Positions 43,833 to 53,807 of a stretch of 64,000 nucleotides of DNA are shown here, piece after piece (positions within the stretch are counted from its first letter, which is position 1; each line of letters begins with the position of its first letter). Origin of the DNA: Streptococcus anginosus (GTDB lineage Bacteria > Bacillota > Bacilli > Lactobacillales > Streptococcaceae); the NCBI RefSeq assembly GCF_001697145.1, contig NZ_CP012719.1, forward strand, positions 344,501 to 408,500, written 5' to 3'. The notes under the pieces were generated by a model. It ran no database searches, had not been told where the DNA came from, and saw only the letters and a program-made list of their open reading frames with translations. Both the position numbers and the translations under genes were made by a program.

Positions 43833-43892
43833 AAAAACACGAGCAATCAAGACCAGTAAATAACTGGCTATAAGATTGTTCGTGTTTTTTAA
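43833..43892. terminator. Bidirectional terminator between pepC and pbp1A
   Basis: AAAAACACGAGCAATC (43833-43848) pairs with 43874-43889 with one wobble, with an inner CCAG/CTGG stem, and T runs on both strands. A weaker GAAGC/GCTTC stem lies at 43774-43803. Confidence 0.85.
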
Positions 43893-43957
43893 TTTTTACA
43901 AAACTCTGATTTGAAGGTGTTAACTTCTAAACGGCTTGGCTTTCAGAAACTTCTTCA

Positions 43958-46138
43958 TTATCGATTTCGTGCGGGAGGAGTTTCCGAATTTCTACTGTTA
44001 TTAGGAGAATTTGTAGATGTGGAAGCACTGGGTTCCGTACTTGATGAAGAACTGCTTGATGAAGAACTACTTGATGACTCTTGAGTAGAGCTTTCTTGAC
44101 TATTTGAAGATGTAGACGATTCTTCTAAGATAGAACTTGAAGTAGAATTATAATAATTTTGTTGATATCTATTAGTTGCATTGGCTAAAAAGACATAATT
44201 TCCGCTACGATAAAGGCCGCTAGGCATTTCCCAGTCTTCTGTCCCACTTTCAGACAAGTAAGACATCATCGCACGGTAAACATCTGTTGCAACTTTCACA
44301 CCGTCATCCAGAACAGGAGTAAGACGATTAGTGTAACCTGTCCATACCGCCATTGAATATTTCTGCGTATAACCAACAAAGAGTTCATCAGGAGTCACAA
44401 CACTAGAGCCACCATAAGGCTTCGTTAGTTTCGCCAATTCATCATCGGAATAGTTGGAAGTTCCTGTTTTACCAGCTTGATAGACACCAGATATAGCTGC
44501 ATTGGTCCCAGTACCAGATGTAAGAACTGTTTTCAGCATATTTGTCATCATGTAAGCTGTTGTTTCTTTCATTGCGGTTGTACCTTGATTAGAGAAATCT
44601 TTTGAGGTTCCATCGCTAAAGACAACACGGCTGACATATTGTGGTTTGTAATAAGTTCCACCATTTGCAAAAGCAGCATAGGCAGCAGCCATTTTTTCAC
44701 TGCTGGCACCATATTTTCGATCGGATTTTGTCGTGTTACTTGAAATGGCATTTGCATATACCATATCTGGATAATTAATGCCCAGTCCGCTTAGGAATTT
44801 CTTAGACTTGCTGAGTCCGACAGCTTCTAACGTCTTGACAGCTGGAACGTTCCGAGACTCTTGAAGTGCATACTGAATGGTGATGTTTCCAAAATAGCGC
44901 ATATCCCAGTTGTAGACTGGAGTAGTTGTTCCAGGATAATTATAAGGAGCATCACTAATATAAGCAGCTGTAGAAGTGTAAATGCCATTTTCAATGGCTG
45001 GAGCGTAATCCGTGATTGGTTTCATGGTTGATCCCCAGTCGCGATTGGTTTCAACTGCTTGGTTAGTACCAAAAGAAACATTTGAAGCTTGATTTCGGGC
45101 TCCTAGTTGAGCAATTACCTTACCAGTTGTAGCATCTATAATGGTAGAAGCTACTTGTAATTCATTATCTGGATAAGCAACATATTCATTGCTATTATAA
45201 ATGTTCCAAAGGCGTTCTTGAGCCGCTCTGTTTACGTTTGTATACACTTCCATTCCCGTCGTCAGCAAGTTATAACCCGTTTCTTCTTGGACTTGCTCAA
45301 TAACTTGCTTTAAGTAATTATCCATGTAAGCAGGATAAGAAGCTGAATTTTTTAAGCTTTGCAGACCATCTGTGACGGGTGTATTGACTGCTTTTTCATA
45401 TTGCTCAGCAGAGATGTATTTGAGTTTATACATTTCTGACAATACAAGATTGCGACGATTTTTGGCTGCTTCTGGTTTTGTATAAGGGTCGTATTGGTTT
45501 GGTGCCTGAGGCATCCCCGCCAATAAAGCAGTTTGAGCCAAGCTTAAATCTTTCAAATCTTTGCCGTAATAACTTTGAGCAGCTGTTTGCATACCGTAGT
45601 TACCATTTGACATATAGACCTTATTTACATAGTATGTAATAATTTCTTGCTTAGTGGCTTTGCGCTCCAATTGAATAGCTAACCAGGCTTCTTGAATTTT
45701 CCGTGATAGTGTTTGGTCGGCACTTGAAGTGGAGAAGTAGGTCAGTTTAATCAACTGTTGCGTCAACGTTGACCCTCCTTGTCGATTTCCTCTGTGCAGA
45801 TTATTCAAGAAAGCACCCAAAATACGAACAGAGTCCACGCCGCGATGGTTGAAGAAACGGTGGTCTTCAATTGCAACGATAGCTCGTACTAAGTCAGTTG
45901 GAATATCACTTGTTGCCGCATTGACCCTTTTTTCAGAACCTAAGTCAGCAATAAGATTGTTTTCACTATCATAGATTTTACTGGAAGTTGTGGCGACTAG
46001 TTTCTTTTCTGACAAGGCAGGTGCCTTGTGAACTTGATAGAGAAAAATTCCTCCACCAGCTACAACTCCAAGCATAAATAATGTAATGAGACCGATAGCT
46101 ACATATTTTGCAGCTGTCAGTAAAGATTGCTTATTCAT
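43958..46138 (-). CDS. pbp1A: Penicillin-binding protein 1A (class A, glycosyltransferase/transpeptidase)
   Basis: A 726-residue bifunctional peptidoglycan synthase. Membrane anchor at about 12-34. The glycosyltransferase domain has catalytic Glu91 in [12 protein letters not shown] and [13 protein letters not shown]. The transpeptidase domain has Ser370-Thr-Met-Lys373, SRN in [10 protein letters not shown], and [11 protein letters not shown]. Thr371 is the residue of beta-lactam-susceptible S. pneumoniae PBP1a, so these motifs look wild type. The C terminus is a Ser-rich low-complexity tail. It overlaps recU by eight bases, the standard streptococcal recU-pbp1A operon. Confidence 0.96.
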   Translation of the reverse strand: MNKQSLLTAAKYVAIGLITLFMLGVVAGGGIFLYQVHKAPALSEKKLVATTSSKIYDSENNLIADLGSEKRVNAATSDIPTDLVRAIVAIEDHRFFNHRGVDSVRILGAFLNNLHRGNRQGGSTLTQQLIKLTYFSTSSADQTLSRKIQEAWLAIQLERKATKQEIITYYVNKVYMSNGNYGMQTAAQSYYGKDLKDLSLAQTALLAGMPQAPNQYDPYTKPEAAKNRRNLVLSEMYKLKYISAEQYEKAVNTPVTDGLQSLKNSASYPAYMDNYLKQVIEQVQEETGYNLLTTGMEVYTNVNRAAQERLWNIYNSNEYVAYPDNELQVASTIIDATTGKVIAQLGARNQASNVSFGTNQAVETNRDWGSTMKPITDYAPAIENGIYTSTAAYISDAPYNYPGTTTPVYNWDMRYFGNITIQYALQESRNVPAVKTLEAVGLSKSKKFLSGLGINYPDMVYANAISSNTTKSDRKYGASSEKMAAAYAAFANGGTYYKPQYVSRVVFSDGTSKDFSNQGTTAMKETTAYMMTNMLKTVLTSGTGTNAAISGVYQAGKTGTSNYSDDELAKLTKPYGGSSVVTPDELFVGYTQKYSMAVWTGYTNRLTPVLDDGVKVATDVYRAMMSYLSESGTEDWEMPSGLYRSGNYVFLANATNRYQQNYYNSTSSSILEESSTSSNSQESSTQESSSSSSSSSSSSSTEPSASTSTNSPNNSRNSETPPARNR

Positions 46139-46733
46139 TTATTTTACCACCTAGTAAATTTTGTTGAATGATTTCAAGATAGGGAATGCTAGGAAGACCA
46201 TTCTGTGAGATAGAATATCCATGCTTTTGAATGTAGTCAAGCGGCATGGACTTTTTCCCCTTGTCAATCTTGAAAAAGTTAATTAAATAAGGAGCAGGAA
46301 GTAGATATGTCGATTTTAAGGCTGAAAAGTGCAATAAAACAAAACAAATTCCTCCTTGTTTGACGACTTGTTCCATGTGCTTGATTTGATGAGCATGAAA
46401 ATTTTTCATCGGCATGGAAGCCTTTTGATGTGTTTCTTTTGCTTCAAAATCTATATAATGTCCTTGATAGACACCAGAATAGTCTGTTGTAGAGGCTTGT
46501 CGAAAGTAGGCTTCAACAATTTTTGCTCGACTACGTCTGGGATAATCCACTTTTACAATCTGAATAGGGGTTGGTTTCTTGTGAATGACCGCTAAATCGT
46601 GACTAAGATAATAATCATTCGTTTCATTGATCATTTTTTCAAACGACATTCCCCGATTCGCAAAGTCAACGGACTTCTTTTTGGGAAGTCTTAATGAATT
46701 TCGAGAGGGAACTTTATGTGGATAGTTGACCAT
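46131..46733 (-). CDS. recU: Holliday junction resolvase RecU
   Basis: A 200-residue nuclease that resolves Holliday junctions in recombination and chromosome segregation. The N-terminal stalk-type segment ([20 protein letters not shown]) precedes the catalytic core with Asp/Glu/Lys in [20 protein letters not shown] and the HQIKHMEQV helix. First gene of the recU-pbp1A operon, divergent from ypsA with 69 bases between. Confidence 0.95.
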   Translation of the reverse strand: MVNYPHKVPSRNSLRLPKKKSVDFANRGMSFEKMINETNDYYLSHDLAVIHKKPTPIQIVKVDYPRRSRAKIVEAYFRQASTTDYSGVYQGHYIDFEAKETHQKASMPMKNFHAHQIKHMEQVVKQGGICFVLLHFSALKSTYLLPAPYLINFFKIDKGKKSMPLDYIQKHGYSISQNGLPSIPYLEIIQQNLLGGKINE

Positions 46734-46802
46734 ATATCTCCTTATTGGTACAATAACATCACTCTATTATAACATAAAAAAGGAAATAAAGGGATAATTT
46801 AA

Positions 46803-47330
46803 GTGGTTAGCGTGTTAATAGTAGGTTATCGGAATTTTGATTTGGGAATTTTTAATGACAAAGACCCTCGAATCAAGATTATTAAAAAAGCCATTCAGCG
46901 AGATTTGACGCGTTTATTGGAAGAAAGTGCGGAGTGGCTGATTTTCACTGGGAACTTAGGTTTTGAAGTTTGGGCACTAGAGGTTGCAAAAGAATTGCAG
47001 CAAGATTACGATTTTCAAATTGCAACGATTTTTACTTTTGAGAATCAAGGTGAAAACTGGAATGAAGTCAATCAAGAAAAATTAAACCGTTTCAAACAGG
47101 TGGATTTTGTTAAATACGCCTATCCTCATTATGAAAATCCCAGCCAATTTCGTGATTACAATCACTTTCTACTCAGTAATACAGACGGGGCTTATATTTT
47201 TTACGATGAAGAAAATGAAACAAATTTAAAATATCTTTACCAAATGATGAAGAAACAAGAACAATACTTTATCAAACAATTAACATTTGATGACTTGAAT
47301 GAGGTCGCAGAAAATTTTTCCGAAAATTAG
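46803..47330 (+). CDS. ypsA: YpsA/DUF1273 family protein
   Basis: A 175-residue protein with a Rossmann-like (SLOG-related) fold: [40 protein letters not shown] and [13 protein letters not shown] are the family landmarks. In Bacillus subtilis and Staphylococcus aureus YpsA has been tied to cell division. It lies between recU-pbp1A and gpsB, the widespread arrangement. The start is GTG at 46803; the ribosome binding site is weak. Confidence 0.9.
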   Translation: MVSVLIVGYRNFDLGIFNDKDPRIKIIKKAIQRDLTRLLEESAEWLIFTGNLGFEVWALEVAKELQQDYDFQIATIFTFENQGENWNEVNQEKLNRFKQVDFVKYAYPHYENPSQFRDYNHFLLSNTDGAYIFYDEENETNLKYLYQMMKKQEQYFIKQLTFDDLNEVAENFSEN

Positions 47331-47399
47331 ATGTTTAACCTTGATTTTTGCGGTTCATTTTTTATATAATTAAAGTAATGAACGAGAATGGAGAGAGAA

Positions 47400-47744
47400 A
47401 TGGCTAGTATTATTTACACACCGAAAGATATTTTTGATCAAGATTTTAAAGTTGGTGTCCGTGGTTATAGCAAGGTTGAAGTGGACGAATTTTTAGATGA
47501 TGTCATTAAAGATTACGAGACATATGCTGCTTTGGTAAAGGAACTGCGTGAAGAAAATGCTCGTTTGAAAGCAGAACTCGCTAAAAAGTCAAATGAGGCG
47601 GCGACTTCACCTTTGACGCAATCTATCATGGAAACCCCTCATCAAGCGGCATCTGCTACGCTGACAAATTTTGATATTTTAAAACGCTTAAATCGTTTGG
47701 AAAAAGAAGTATTCGGCAAGCAAATCTTAAATAACGAAATTTAA
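47400..47744 (+). CDS. gpsB: Cell division protein GpsB (DivIVA-like)
   Basis: A 114-residue cytosolic protein that links septal and peripheral wall synthesis in ovoid cocci. The N-terminal membrane-binding DivIVA-type domain has [20 protein letters not shown], then a coiled coil ([18 protein letters not shown]), a flexible linker and the C-terminal trimerisation helix [20 protein letters not shown]. The start at 47400 has GGAGAG nearby; an in-frame ATG at 47388 gives four extra residues. rnpB follows. Confidence 0.95.
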   Translation: MASIIYTPKDIFDQDFKVGVRGYSKVEVDEFLDDVIKDYETYAALVKELREENARLKAELAKKSNEAATSPLTQSIMETPHQAASATLTNFDILKRLNRLEKEVFGKQILNNEI

Positions 47745-47751
47745 TCAGTAA

Positions 47752-48133
47752 TGTGCAATTTTTGGATAATCGCGTGAAGAGTTCGTCTTTTCATGAGGAA
47801 AGTCCATGCTAGCACGGGCTGTGATGCCCGTAGTGTTTGTGCTAGGTGAAACAATAAGCCTAGGGACGGAAGTATCCGTTACGGCGACTGAAATGGCTAA
47901 GTCTTTGATAAGTCAAAATAGGTCTGAAAGTGCCACAGTGACGTAGTTTTTGCGGAAACGCAAGAAGTGGAACGCGGTAAACCCCTCAAGCTAGCAACCC
48001 AAACTTTGGTCGGGGCACGGAATGCGTGGAAACGAACGCAGCATTCTGACTGGTAACAGTAGACAGATGATTATCGAAGGAAATGATACCTAGTTATTTC
48101 TGGAACAAAACATGGCTTATAGAAAGTTGCATA
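47752..48133 (+). ncRNA. rnpB: RNase P RNA, class B
   Basis: The catalytic RNA that matures tRNA 5' ends. GAGGAAAGTCCATGCTAGCA near 47796 is the conserved P4/J region entry. AGGGACGGAAGTATCCGTTA, ACGGCGACTGAAATGGC, GTGGAACGCGGTAAACCCC, the GAATGCGTGGAAACGAACGC loop and the closing GGCTTATAGAAAGTTGCA are typical of Bacillus-type (B) RNase P RNA. The ends pair (TGCAA at 47753 with TTGCA at 48127). It lies between gpsB and the methyltransferase, as in other streptococci. Confidence 0.95.
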
Positions 48134-48140
48134 TAGGTTT

Positions 48141-48170
48141 AGCTAGCGTATTATGCTAGCTTTTATTTTG
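48141..48170 (+). terminator. rnpB terminator
   Basis: GCTAGC and GCTAGC pair around a seven-base loop, followed by TTTTATTTT. Confidence 0.7.
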
Positions 48171-48179
48171 AGAGGACGA

Positions 48180-49334
48180 ATGAAAACAAAATTTAAGTTG
48201 ATTGCGACTGCTGCGGCTGGTTTAGAGGCTGTGGTTGGTCGTGAAATCAGAAATCTTGGCATAGAATGTCTAGTAGAGAATGGGCGCGTGCGGTTTGACG
48301 GAACTGTTGAAACCATTATTGAAACGAATCTCTGGTTGCGCGCGGCAGACCGTATTAAAATTGTTGTTGGCAACTTTCCGGCTAAGACCTTTGAGGAATT
48401 ATTTCAGGGAGTTTTTGCGCTGGATTGGGAGAATTATCTACCGCTGGGAGCTAAATTTCCTATTGCCAAGGTAAAATGTGTCAAATCAAAACTTCACAAT
48501 GAACCAAGTGTGCAGGCTATTTCTAAAAAAGCAGTAGCCAAGAAGCTGCAAAAGCATTATGCTCGACCCGAAGGTGTTCCCTTAATAGAAAATGGAGCAG
48601 AGTTCAAAATTGAAGTTTCTATTTTGAAAGACGTGGCAACTGTCTTAATCGATACGACAGGTTCTAGTCTCTTTAAACGTGGTTATCGGACTGAAAAAGG
48701 TGGTGCACCGATTAAAGAAAATATGGCGGCTGCGATTTTGCTCTTGTCCAATTGGTATCCAGATAAGCCTTTGATTGATCCAACCTGTGGTTCAGGAACT
48801 TTCTGTATTGAAGCAGCTATGATTGGCATGAATATAGCACCGGGGCTTCATCGCCATTTTGCGTTTGAAGAGTGGAATTGGGTTGACTCAGACTTGATTA
48901 GGCGTGTTCGTGCTAGAGCTTTAGGACAGATTAAGCAAGACATTCAGCTTGATATTTTAGGGACTGATATTGATGCACGTATGGTGGAGATTGCCAAGCG
49001 AAATGCCGAAGAAGCAGGTGTTTCTGAGCAGATTGTTTTCAAGCAAATGCGTTTGCAAGATTTGCACACCGACAAGATAAATGGTGTCATCGTTTCCAAT
49101 CCGCCTTATGGCGAGCGATTGTTGGATGATGATGCTGTGACCAAGCTTTATCAAGAAATGGGACAGACTTTTGCGCCACTAAAGACGTGGAGCAAATTTA
49201 TCTTGACGAGTGATGATGCATTTGAAACAAAATTTGGCAGTCAAGCCGATAAAAAACGCAAACTCTATAACGGGACTTTAAAAGTTGATTTGTACCAATA
49301 TTTTGGTCAGAGAGTCAAACGCCAAATAGATTAG
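48180..49334 (+). CDS. THUMP-domain class I SAM-dependent RNA methyltransferase (YpsC-like)
   Basis: A 384-residue enzyme related to the N-terminal half of RlmL, predicted to methylate a guanine of 23S rRNA. THUMP domain in the first 160 residues (TAAAGLEAVVGREIRNLG onward), the linker IDTTGSSLFKRGYRTEKGGA, SAM motif DPTCGSGTFCIEAAMIG, and the N6/N2 methylase motif VSNPPYGERL. The start at 48180 has GAGGA and is preferred to an upstream in-frame start inside the rnpB terminator. Located between rnpB and mapZ. Confidence 0.93.
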   Translation: MKTKFKLIATAAAGLEAVVGREIRNLGIECLVENGRVRFDGTVETIIETNLWLRAADRIKIVVGNFPAKTFEELFQGVFALDWENYLPLGAKFPIAKVKCVKSKLHNEPSVQAISKKAVAKKLQKHYARPEGVPLIENGAEFKIEVSILKDVATVLIDTTGSSLFKRGYRTEKGGAPIKENMAAAILLLSNWYPDKPLIDPTCGSGTFCIEAAMIGMNIAPGLHRHFAFEEWNWVDSDLIRRVRARALGQIKQDIQLDILGTDIDARMVEIAKRNAEEAGVSEQIVFKQMRLQDLHTDKINGVIVSNPPYGERLLDDDAVTKLYQEMGQTFAPLKTWSKFILTSDDAFETKFGSQADKKRKLYNGTLKVDLYQYFGQRVKRQID

Positions 49335-49346
49335 AAAGGATTTGCC

Positions 49347-50849
49347 GTGAGTAAAGACGAAAAACATTTGCCAGAACAAGAAGAAAAAGAATCAATTCTT
49401 GATTTTGAAACAGCTAAAGAAATGACGATTGGTCAGGCTGCTCGAAAAAGTGAAGAACTTGAAGCAGGAGTGACGGAAGAGGACAATGTACTGGATAAAT
49501 ACATCAAACAGCATCGTCAAGAAATTGAAGCTGGAAAATTTTCGGCTCAATCTGCAGAAGAAATGCCTGAAGCAGAAGATCAAAAACAACTGAGCCAGTT
49601 AGACTTGGCAGAATTTATCCAAGAGATGCACGAGGAGGTTCAAGAGGAAAAAAACCTAGAATCTGCAGAGGTAGCGTCTGAGGAGTCTGCCTTTGATGAA
49701 ACAGTAGCTGCACTTGCAGCCAGCGAAGCAGAACCGCAAGAAACTTCGGAAGAAAACAGTACACAAACTCCAGAGGAGCTAGAGGCTGAGACAAAAATAA
49801 TGGAACCAATTCAGCCTGAAATGGATGATATTCCTGTGAGTTCAACTGAGTCAACGGAAAACTATCCGACTTTTACAGCGCTGGATGAAGAAATGGAAAC
49901 GGAGAAAGTTCCATTTTATAAAAATAAAAAAGTCGTGTATTCAGCAGTAAGTGTTATTTTACTGGCTTTAATCGGCGGAACAGCTTATCTGTCTTTGAAC
50001 AAAAAGCAAGCGAAAACAACCACAACTTCGACGAGCCAAACAAGTAAATCTTCTACCGCTTCTAGCTCTGAAAATAAGGATTTGAAAGCTTTCAATAGCC
50101 TTTATGATTCATTCTTTACAGATGCCAATAAATTGGCTTTGAAAAACAGCAGTTTCGGAAACTTAAACAAACTAAAAGCAGCATTGGAAAAATTAAAAAA
50201 TACCAACGAGTACAATGTTGCCAAAGCAAAATACGATAGCTTGGTCAAACAAGTTGAAGCTGTTCAAAATTTGAATGCGCAATTCACTTCAGCAGCTATT
50301 ACAGATGGTGTTTTGGATACTAAAGCAAAGGTTAAGGCTGATGCTAAATTTACAGATGTCACAACTGGAAATACGGACTTGGATAAGGTGTTGAAATCTG
50401 CGATTAGCTTAGGCAAGAGCCAGCAAGTAGCAACGCCAGCTCCTCAATCTGAGGCTGCCGCTGCACCGTCACAAAGCTCCGCTCAACCACCTGTAGCAGA
50501 ACAACCAGCTTCTGTACCAGCGCAAACAACTGCTCCAGCAGCACCAGCGTCAGGCACGAATTTACAGCGTCAGTTGAGCCGAGTGCCGTACGACCAAACT
50601 AAAATTAACGACAGTAATAATCCAGCTTGGAATTTCAATCCTGGTGTGTTAGAAAAAATCTTAGCAACCTCACGGGAACGTGGCTATTTCACAGGAGATA
50701 ATTATATTCTTGAACGTGTGAATATTATCAACGGAAATGGTTATTACAATTTATTTAGAACGGACGGCACCTACCTCTTTAGTATTAACTGTAAAACGGG
50801 TTATTTTGTAGGAAATGGCGCGGGTTACGCAGATGCTTTGGATTATTAG
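49347..50849 (+). CDS. mapZ: Division-site positioning protein MapZ (LocZ)
   Basis: A 500-residue bitopic protein that marks the cell equator and positions FtsZ in streptococci. The cytosolic part contains the conserved N terminus (ILDFETAKEMTIGQAARKSE; EDNVLDKYIKQHRQEIEAGK) and acidic stretches with Thr residues that StkP phosphorylates in S. pneumoniae. Helix at 196-217, a Ser/Thr linker, a helical outer domain and a C-terminal peptidoglycan-binding domain (NPGVLEKILATSRERGYFTG to GNGAGYADALDY), separated by a Pro/Ala/Gln linker. The start is GTG at 49347 with AGAAAGGA. Confidence 0.95.
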   Translation: MSKDEKHLPEQEEKESILDFETAKEMTIGQAARKSEELEAGVTEEDNVLDKYIKQHRQEIEAGKFSAQSAEEMPEAEDQKQLSQLDLAEFIQEMHEEVQEEKNLESAEVASEESAFDETVAALAASEAEPQETSEENSTQTPEELEAETKIMEPIQPEMDDIPVSSTESTENYPTFTALDEEMETEKVPFYKNKKVVYSAVSVILLALIGGTAYLSLNKKQAKTTTTSTSQTSKSSTASSSENKDLKAFNSLYDSFFTDANKLALKNSSFGNLNKLKAALEKLKNTNEYNVAKAKYDSLVKQVEAVQNLNAQFTSAAITDGVLDTKAKVKADAKFTDVTTGNTDLDKVLKSAISLGKSQQVATPAPQSEAAAAPSQSSAQPPVAEQPASVPAQTTAPAAPASGTNLQRQLSRVPYDQTKINDSNNPAWNFNPGVLEKILATSRERGYFTGDNYILERVNIINGNGYYNLFRTDGTYLFSINCKTGYFVGNGAGYADALDY

Positions 50850-50870
50850 GAAACGTTTTCAAGCAAGATA

Positions 50871-50921
50871 TTAGACACTAAAAATCTTATAGGCTATAAT
50901 GGGCTTATAAGATTTTTATTT
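50871..50921 (+). promoter_or_regulatory. Overlapping mapZ terminator and ahpC promoter
   Basis: AAAAATCTTATA (50880-50891) pairs with TATAAGATTTTT (50906-50917) and is followed by a T-rich tail, a terminator for mapZ. The loop contains TATAAT (50895-50900), which with TTAGAC (50871-50876) and an 18-base spacer makes a promoter for ahpC. Initiation near 50907 would leave only half of the stem in the new transcript. Confidence 0.55.
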
Positions 50922-50951
50922 TATTATAAAACTAATTTTGGAGGTAATCTT

Positions 50952-51518
50952 ATGTCACTTATTGGTAAGGAAATTGTCGAGTTTACAGCAGATGCTTATC
51001 ACGCTGGAAACGGGAAATTTATCACAGTTTCTAGTGAAGATTTAAAAGGTCATTGGAGCGTCGTTTGCTTCTATCCTGCTGATTTTTCATTTGTTTGTCC
51101 GACTGAGTTGGAGGATTTGCAAGAGCAGTATGCAGCTCTTAAAGAACTAGGTGTGGAAGTTTATTCTGTTTCAACAGATACGCATTTTACACATAAAGCT
51201 TGGCATGATCATTCAGATGCCATTGGAAAACTTGAGTACATTATGATTGGAGATCCATCTCACACTATTTCACTTGGTTTTGACGTGTTAGATGAAAGCG
51301 GGCTGTCTCAACGTGGTACCTTTATCATCGATCCAGATGGAGTTGTACAAGCACTTGAAATCAATGCAGACGGTGTTGGGCGTGATGCTTCTGTCTTGAT
51401 TGACAAAATCCATGCTGCACAATATGTACGTAGCCATCCAGGTGAAGTGTGTCCAGCTAAGTGGAAAGAAGGAATTGAAACGCTGACTCCAAGTCTTGAT
51501 TTAGTTGGTAAAATTTAA
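50952..51518 (+). CDS. ahpC: Alkyl hydroperoxide reductase peroxidase subunit AhpC
   Basis: A 188-residue typical 2-Cys peroxiredoxin that reduces H2O2 and organic peroxides. Peroxidatic Cys49 lies in [12 protein letters not shown] and resolving Cys167 in PGEVCPAKW, with the C-terminal helix of the sensitive type. AhpF, its reductase, is encoded 10 bases downstream. Streptococci lack catalase, so this pair is a main peroxide defence. GGAGG ribosome binding site. Confidence 0.97.
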   Translation: MSLIGKEIVEFTADAYHAGNGKFITVSSEDLKGHWSVVCFYPADFSFVCPTELEDLQEQYAALKELGVEVYSVSTDTHFTHKAWHDHSDAIGKLEYIMIGDPSHTISLGFDVLDESGLSQRGTFIIDPDGVVQALEINADGVGRDASVLIDKIHAAQYVRSHPGEVCPAKWKEGIETLTPSLDLVGKI

Positions 51519-51528
51519 GGAGGCTTAT

Positions 51529-53061
51529 ATGGCTTTAGATGAAACAATTAAAGCACAACTGAAGCAATACTTGGAACTTTTAGAATCTGATGTTGTATTT
51601 CAAGCGTCTTTAGGTCAAGATGAGCGTTCTGAGCAGGTGCGGGCTTTTCTAGAGGAAATTGTAGCAATGTCTCCACGTTTATCACTAGAAAATACAGAAA
51701 CTAACCGTAAACCAAGTTTTATCGTGACACAAGTTGGTCAAGCAGGTCGTGTTCAATTTGCAGGTCTTCCCTTGGGGCATGAATTTACATCTTTTGTGCT
51801 TGCTTTGCTACAAGTCTCTGGTCGCGCACCAAAAGTAGAAGATGCTGTTGTAAACCGAATTCAAGCTATTAAGCAATCACTTCATTTTGAAACTTATGTC
51901 AGCTTAACCTGTCATAATTGCCCAGACGTTGTGCAAGCTCTCAATGTGATGGCTATTTTGAATCCTAATATCAGCCACACAATGGTCGAAGGAGGCATGT
52001 TTAGACAAGAAGTTGAAGACAAAAAGATTATGGCTGTTCCAACGGTTTTTCTAAATGGTGAAGAATTTGCGAATGGTCGTATGACCATTGAGCAACTGCT
52101 TGACAAAATTTCTGGACCTGCTTCAAGTGAAGAATTTGACAAAAAAGAACCATTTGATGTGTTGGTCGTTGGGGGCGGACCTGCAGGAAATAGCGCAGCT
52201 ATTTATGCTGCTCGTAAGGGAATTCGTACAGGTATGGTCGTTGAAACTTTCGGTGGACAGGTGATGGAGACCGTTGGTATTGAAAATATGATTGGAACTC
52301 CCTATACAGAAGGACCTAAGCTGATGGCGCAAGTAGAAGAACATGCCAAGAAATATCCAATTGATATCATGAAGAATCAACGTGTGAAGAACATTGAGAA
52401 AAAGGAATTGATTGAAGTGGAACTTGAAAATGGAGCTGTTCTGAAAGCGAAAACGGCAGTTCTTTCTGTTGGTGCTCGCTGGAGAAATGTTAATGTTCCT
52501 GGTGAAGAAGAATTCCGAACAAAAGGTGTAACCAATTGTCCACATTGTGACGGTCCTATTTTTACAGGTAAAAAAGTAGCTGTTATCGGTGGAGGAAATT
52601 CTGGTATTGAAGCAGCGATTGACTTGGCTGGTCTGGCAGAGCATGTTTATGTGTTAGAATTTCTACCAACTTTGAAAGCCGATCAAGTATTGCAAGATCG
52701 GGTACACCAACTTGAAAACGTGACGGTTCTAACCAATGTAGCAACAAAAGAAATTCAAGGTTCTGATCAAGTGGAAGCCATTACTTATCTCAATCGTGCG
52801 AACAATGAAGAACATAAAATCGAACTCAGCGGTGTCTTTGTTCAAATTGGTCTTTTACCAAATACAGACTGGCTCAAAGATAGTTCAGTTGCTCTCAATG
52901 AACGTGGTGAAATTATTGTTGACAAACATGGTGCAACAAATGTTCCAGGAATTTTTGCGGCAGGTGATTGTACTGATAGTGCTTATAAGCAAATCATTAT
53001 TTCAATGGGGTCAGGAGCGACAGCAGCTTTGGGAGCGTTTGATTACTTAATTCGTCAATAA
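51529..53061 (+). CDS. ahpF: Alkyl hydroperoxide reductase flavoprotein subunit AhpF
   Basis: A 510-residue NADH:disulfide reductase that recycles AhpC. The N-terminal double-thioredoxin domain has Cys128-His-Asn-Cys131, the FAD domain GGGPAGNSAAIYAARKG, the core redox pair Cys337-Pro-His-Cys340 and the NADH site VIGGGNSGIEAAIDLA. FAD-closing motif FAAGDCTDSAYKQIIISMG. Start at 51529 (MALDETIKAQ) with AAGGAGG; the longer upstream frame overlaps ahpC and is not needed. Same operon as ahpC. Confidence 0.97.
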   Translation: MALDETIKAQLKQYLELLESDVVFQASLGQDERSEQVRAFLEEIVAMSPRLSLENTETNRKPSFIVTQVGQAGRVQFAGLPLGHEFTSFVLALLQVSGRAPKVEDAVVNRIQAIKQSLHFETYVSLTCHNCPDVVQALNVMAILNPNISHTMVEGGMFRQEVEDKKIMAVPTVFLNGEEFANGRMTIEQLLDKISGPASSEEFDKKEPFDVLVVGGGPAGNSAAIYAARKGIRTGMVVETFGGQVMETVGIENMIGTPYTEGPKLMAQVEEHAKKYPIDIMKNQRVKNIEKKELIEVELENGAVLKAKTAVLSVGARWRNVNVPGEEEFRTKGVTNCPHCDGPIFTGKKVAVIGGGNSGIEAAIDLAGLAEHVYVLEFLPTLKADQVLQDRVHQLENVTVLTNVATKEIQGSDQVEAITYLNRANNEEHKIELSGVFVQIGLLPNTDWLKDSSVALNERGEIIVDKHGATNVPGIFAAGDCTDSAYKQIIISMGSGATAALGAFDYLIRQ

Positions 53062-53062
53062 A

Positions 53063-53106
53063 AAAGAAAACGAGCAGGAGAATTTGCATTTCCTGTCCGT
53101 TTTTTT
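53063..53106. terminator. Bidirectional terminator between ahpF and luxS
   Basis: AAAACG..CAGGA and TCCTG..CGTTTT pair with small bulges. A T run follows on the plus strand (53100-53106), and an A-rich stretch before the stem serves the minus strand. Confidence 0.8.
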
Positions 53107-53109
53107 ATT

Positions 53110-53592
53110 TTATACAAGATGCCGCTCAAAAGGATCGTCAGAGATCCCTTGAGCTAAAATTAACTTGCACCATTCTTTGGCAGAAAAGAGACTGTGGTCT
53201 TTGTAATTTCCACAGGATTCAATGCTTGTTCCGGGAACATCAGTCCAGGTGGTTTCTCCAGCAATTTCCTCTAAAGCTGCCTTGATGACTTTGGCAATTT
53301 CGGTTGTACTATGTCGTCCCCACATAATCATGTGAAAGCCAGTACGACAGCCAAAAGGTGAGCAGTCAATCATACCGTCAATCCGAGTGCGGATGAGCTT
53401 AGCTAGCAGATGTTCAATCGTATGAAGTCCAGCGGTCGGAATGGCATCTTCATTAGGCTGTACCAGACGAACATCAAAGTTGGAAATGATATCCCCTTTA
53501 GGTCCCGCCTCTTCGCCAATCAAGCGTACGTAGGGGGCTTTGACAATCGTGTGATCCAACTCAAAACTTTCAACAATGACTTCTTTGACCAT
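53110..53592 (-). CDS. luxS: S-ribosylhomocysteine lyase LuxS
   Basis: A 160-residue metalloenzyme that splits S-ribosylhomocysteine into homocysteine and DPD, the precursor of autoinducer 2, in the activated methyl cycle. Metal ligands His57 and His61 with Glu60 in [10 protein letters not shown] and Cys127 in [11 protein letters not shown]; Cys82 in FGCRTGF is the catalytic thiol. Single gene with TATAAT on the minus strand (53620-53625) and AAAGGAG. Confidence 0.97.
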   Translation of the reverse strand: MVKEVIVESFELDHTIVKAPYVRLIGEEAGPKGDIISNFDVRLVQPNEDAIPTAGLHTIEHLLAKLIRTRIDGMIDCSPFGCRTGFHMIMWGRHSTTEIAKVIKAALEEIAGETTWTDVPGTSIESCGNYKDHSLFSAKEWCKLILAQGISDDPFERHLV

Positions 53593-53807
53593 AAATAGAA
53601 CTCCTTTTACTTTTAATAAATTATACCATATTTTGCTCTAGCAAAGAAAAAAATTCTGCTTACCAAATCCAGACAGGAAAAAGGATTCGCGAAAAAGAAT
53701 GTGAAAACAGTCACGTATTTATAAGAATTTAGTTTGTGAAAAATCGATTTTTATGATAAAATAATTAAGAATTTTACAATTCAATATCAATAATTTGAGG
53801 TAAAAAC

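Noticed and set aside
43958..46138. Mosaic or resistant PBP1A allele
   Set aside because: The STMK, SRN and KTG motifs are the susceptible-type versions, and I see no sign of altered active-site residues.
50905..50945. Possible PerR box before ahpC in the AT-rich leader
   Set aside because: The stretch TTATTATAAAAC does not form the expected 7-1-7 dyad; AT-richness alone explains the partial match.
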